From contig JAGWKK010000004.1 in NCBI GenBank assembly GCA_028865335.1, forward strand, positions 1 to 36,874: 36,874 bases of DNA, in the 5' to 3' direction. The DNA comes from Patescibacteria group bacterium. Its GTDB lineage: Bacteria; Patescibacteriota; Minisyncoccia; UBA6257; 02-FULL-45-10c. Under the pieces are notes generated by a model. It ran no database searches. It saw only the letters and a program-made list of their open reading frames with translations, and was not told the origin of the DNA. This document shows, piece by piece, positions 33,233-36,874 of the stretch (its first letter is position 1; the number at the start of each line of letters is the position of its first letter). The position numbers and the translations under genes were made by a program.

Positions 33233-33424
33233 ATGAAGTATCTGGTGCGTGACCCTCAGCATAAGATGATCGCCGGCGTTCTTGCCGGTCTGGGGCATTA
33301 CTTTGAGGTGGACCCGACACTGCTCCGCGTTTTCTATATCTTTCTCACGGTCATCACCGGGTTTGTGCCGGGTATTCTGATCTATTTCTTTGCGGCGCTG
33401 GTGATGCCGCTGAAAGCCGAATAG
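33233..33424 (+). CDS. PspC domain protein
   Basis: IAGVLAGLGHYFEVDPTLLRVFYIFLTVITGFVPGILIYFFAALVMP. Confidence 0.93.
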   Translation: MKYLVRDPQHKMIAGVLAGLGHYFEVDPTLLRVFYIFLTVITGFVPGILIYFFAALVMPLKAE

Positions 33425-33488
33425 CGTTTGACGCTCCGGCGCACGTACGATAAGATACTGATATATTAGTATCTAAACTATTCGCATC

Positions 33489-33938
33489 ATGGCTGATCGG
33501 AAGAAAGTCATTCGGGAGATTCTGGAGAATTTCCAGGCGCTCCGCAATAAGATGCACACCCGGCTGATCGCGCCAGCGCGCATGTGCAAGGTGACGCAGT
33601 CCCAATTTTTCATTCTGGCGATGATCGCCCGGCACAAGGAAATGACCGTCGGCAGCATCTCAAAGCAACTCAACATCTCGTCCAGCGCGGTGACCCAGCT
33701 CATGGACGGTCTGGCGGCGAAAGGATATGTCCGCCGCAAGGCGAGCGCGCGCGACCGTCGGACACTGTATCTGACGCTTTCACCCGCGGGCCGGAAATGC
33801 ATGCGCCAGGTCCGTACCAAGGGCATGCGGGTTATGGAGACGCTTTTTGACGCCCTGGACGACCGGGAGTTGGAAACCTACCGCGCATTGCATAAAAAAA
33901 TATTATTAAAAGCATCCCGTGTCAGAGCGGGGAAATAA
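33489..33938 (+). CDS. MarR family transcriptional regulator
   Basis: MTVGSISKQLNISSSAVTQLMDGLAAKGYVRRKASARDRRTLYLTLSPAG. Confidence 0.94.
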   Translation: MADRKKVIREILENFQALRNKMHTRLIAPARMCKVTQSQFFILAMIARHKEMTVGSISKQLNISSSAVTQLMDGLAAKGYVRRKASARDRRTLYLTLSPAGRKCMRQVRTKGMRVMETLFDALDDRELETYRALHKKILLKASRVRAGK

Positions 33939-33948
33939 CACCTATCCT

Positions 33949-35513
33949 ATGGCGGCTATTTTTCGGGGGGTCATGAGTTTTCTGAAGACAAAAACAGGCA
34001 TCGCGGTCGCGGTGCTTGTGGTCATCGCCGGCGGGTATTGGCTGACCCATCGCGGAGGGACGACCTATCAGTTCATCACCGTCCAGCGCGGCACGATCGC
34101 GGAAGAGGTTTCCGTCACGGGCAATACGACACCGACGCAGAGCGTGTCACTCGGCTTCCAGGATTCGGGAACCATCGCTTCGGTGTTCCGCGCGTTAGGC
34201 GACTCGGTACGCGCGGGTGATGTCGTCGCGGAACTGAACCTCGCCGACCTTTCGGCGGCGGTGCAGCAGGCGAAGGCGAATGTCGCGATCCAGCAGGCGA
34301 AGCTCGACGGCCTCAAGGCCGGCGCGCAGCCGGAGGATATCGCCGCATCGCAGGCGGCACTCCAGAAAGCCCAGCAGGATCTCGCGAATTATTATTCCAG
34401 CATCAGCGATTCATCCGTCAGCGGATATGCCAAGGCGAACGACGCGGTGCGGACCCAGCTCAATACGCTGTTCTCCAACGCGGAAACCACGCTCCCGCAA
34501 TTGAATTTCAAAACGAGCAACGCCCAGGCGGGAACGGACGCGGTGAATCTGCGGGTTTCGGCCAGTATCGAACTGAATGCGTGGAAACAGGAACTGGCGA
34601 CCCTGACGCCGTCCTCGCCGCAGGACGAACTCGCCGCGGCGCTGAAGAACGACCTGGTCTATCTCGATTCGATGCGGAATCTGCTGAATACGGTATCGAC
34701 CGCGCTGGACGGCAACATCGACCTCGGCGCTACCGCGCTGGCAGCCGATAAGGCGAACGTGACGACGGGACTGACCGAGGTGAACGCGGCGATGAGCGGT
34801 CTGAATACGATCAGCCAGAATATCGCTTCGCAGGAGGCGACCGTCGCGCAGGCGCAGGCGCAGCTCCAGCTGAAACAGGCGGGTTCCACGCCGCAGGATA
34901 TCGCCGCGCAGGAGGCCCAGGTGCAGCAAGTGCAGGCGGCGCTGGCCAGCGCGGAGGCGAAACTGCAGAACGCGAAAATCGTCGCGCCGATCGACGGCGT
35001 GATCACCCAGCAGGATGCGAAGATCGGACAGATCGCCACGGCGGGAACGCCGCTCGTTTCCATCATCGGAAACAAAGGATTCGAAGTGGACGCGGGGATT
35101 TCCGAGGTGGATGTGGGCAAGGTTGCGGTCGGCGACACGGTCGCGATGACGCTGGACGCGTTTCCGAACGAGACCTTCGCCGGGACTGTGTTCTATATCG
35201 CGCCGGCGCAGACGAACACGCAGGGCGTGATAACCTATCTGGCGAAAATCTCGTTTGATACGGCCGATCCGCGCATCAAGAGCGGACTCACGGCGAATGT
35301 CGTCATCCGGACCGCTACGAAAGACAACGTGCTTATTCTCCCGCAGTATGCGCTCCTGCAGAACGACCAGGGCAGCTTCGTGGAAGTGCTCAAGAACAAT
35401 GTCGTGACGCAGGTGCCGGTGACCATCGGCATTCAGGACGAAAAGGGGAACGTGGAAATGCTTTCGGGCGTCACCGAAGGGGAGCAGGTGCTTAATATCG
35501 GCTTGAAGTCATA

Positions 35514-35514
<1 letters not shown>
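33949..35514 (+). CDS. HlyD/MacA-like efflux periplasmic adaptor subunit
   Basis: N-term TM, VQRGTIAEEVSVTGNTTP, coiled coil, KIVAPIDGVITQQDAKIGQ. ATG 33949 preferred within ORF 33919..35514. Confidence 0.92.
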
Positions 35515-36221
<707 letters not shown>

Positions 36222-36226
36222 CACCT

Positions 36227-36874
36227 ATGCTTTTTCGCGACGCTTTCAAAACTTCAACCCGCAGCCTCCGCCACGGCAAGATGCGCTCGGTGCTGACCAT
36301 GCTCGGCATCGTCATCGGCATCGCGTCCGTGATCATTCTCATGTCCATCGGCCAGTCCGCGCAGGACCTGATTCTGAACCAGGTGCAGAGCGTCGGTTCC
36401 AATCTGGTGATCATCACGCCGGGCGCGCCGACGAACGGCCGCTTCCAGGCCCCGGCATCGGCGCAGGGGATCGTCATCACGAGTCTGCAGCAGCGGGACG
36501 TCGATTCGCTCCAGCGGGAGCCGTCCATCGACCTGGTGGTTCCGGAAGTCCGCGGTCAGGCCGAAGCGGTGTACGGCAACAACAATGCGACGGTGCAGTA
36601 CACCGGAAGCAACGCCGACTTTTTCGTCATCAGCAATCTCGCCAAGGTCTCCGAAGGCAGGACTTTTTCCGTGCTGGATGTGAATTCGGCGAACCACGTC
36701 GTGGTCATCGGACCCGATCTCGCCAAGACGCTGTTCGGTCCGTATGTCGATCCGCTCGGCAAAACGATCCGGCTGAAAGACATTTCTTTCCAGGTCATCG
36801 GCATTCTGGATAAGGCAGGCACCGGCGCGTTCGGCGTGGACATCGGCAACCTCGCCGTCGTCCCGATCACCGTC
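36227..36874 (+). CDS. MacB/FtsX-type ABC permease, truncated by window end
   Basis: Own translation: MLFRDAFKTSTRSLRHGKMRSVLTMLGIVIGIASVIILMSIGQSAQ...; open at window end, absent from the supplied ORF track. Confidence 0.9.
   Translation, partial: MLFRDAFKTSTRSLRHGKMRSVLTMLGIVIGIASVIILMSIGQSAQDLILNQVQSVGSNLVIITPGAPTNGRFQAPASAQGIVITSLQQRDVDSLQREPSIDLVVPEVRGQAEAVYGNNNATVQYTGSNADFFVISNLAKVSEGRTFSVLDVNSANHVVVIGPDLAKTLFGPYVDPLGKTIRLKDISFQVIGILDKAGTGAFGVDIGNLAVVPITV

Overview
The window looks like a bacterial chromosome segment, probably from the Patescibacteria/CPR or a similar streamlined lineage (inferred from gene content only). Most genes lie on the + strand and use the standard code, with TGA as a stop. 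Housekeeping and accessory genes include: a PIF1-like helicase fused to a DUF2779-type nuclease/exonuclease, NYN RNase, ExoX-like exonuclease, DUF488, VKOR, TspO, ICMT, DoxX, DUF5946, PAP2, HAD, cupin, DUF5667, a Phd/RelE-like TA pair, Sua5/TsaC, RhuM-Fic, RarA, PP2C, DUF3175, a Cys-repeat surface protein, three PAS proteins, an RRM protein, a P-type ATPase, PspC, MarR and MacAB-like genes. The main candidate for an undescribed system is an AT-rich island at about 14.65-19.65 kb. It contains a predicted small RNA unit with its own promoter and terminator, a small PD-(D/E)XK-like nuclease, an EcoRI-family adenine methyltransferase, an ABC-type ATPase fused to a TOPRIM-like domain, a DUF262-HNH nuclease and a two-TM protein. 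Next to it, after a perfect 30-bp palindrome, are two adjacent cassettes (19.70-21.24 kb) with homologous 5' leaders and 3' trailers around unrelated ORFs; a third trailer copy forms the 3' end of an ArsR-like gene. Many other genes have an extended -10 motif (TGnTATAAT-like) ending 6-8 nt before the ATG, which predicts leaderless mRNAs. All family calls are from reading motifs by eye; no database searches were run.
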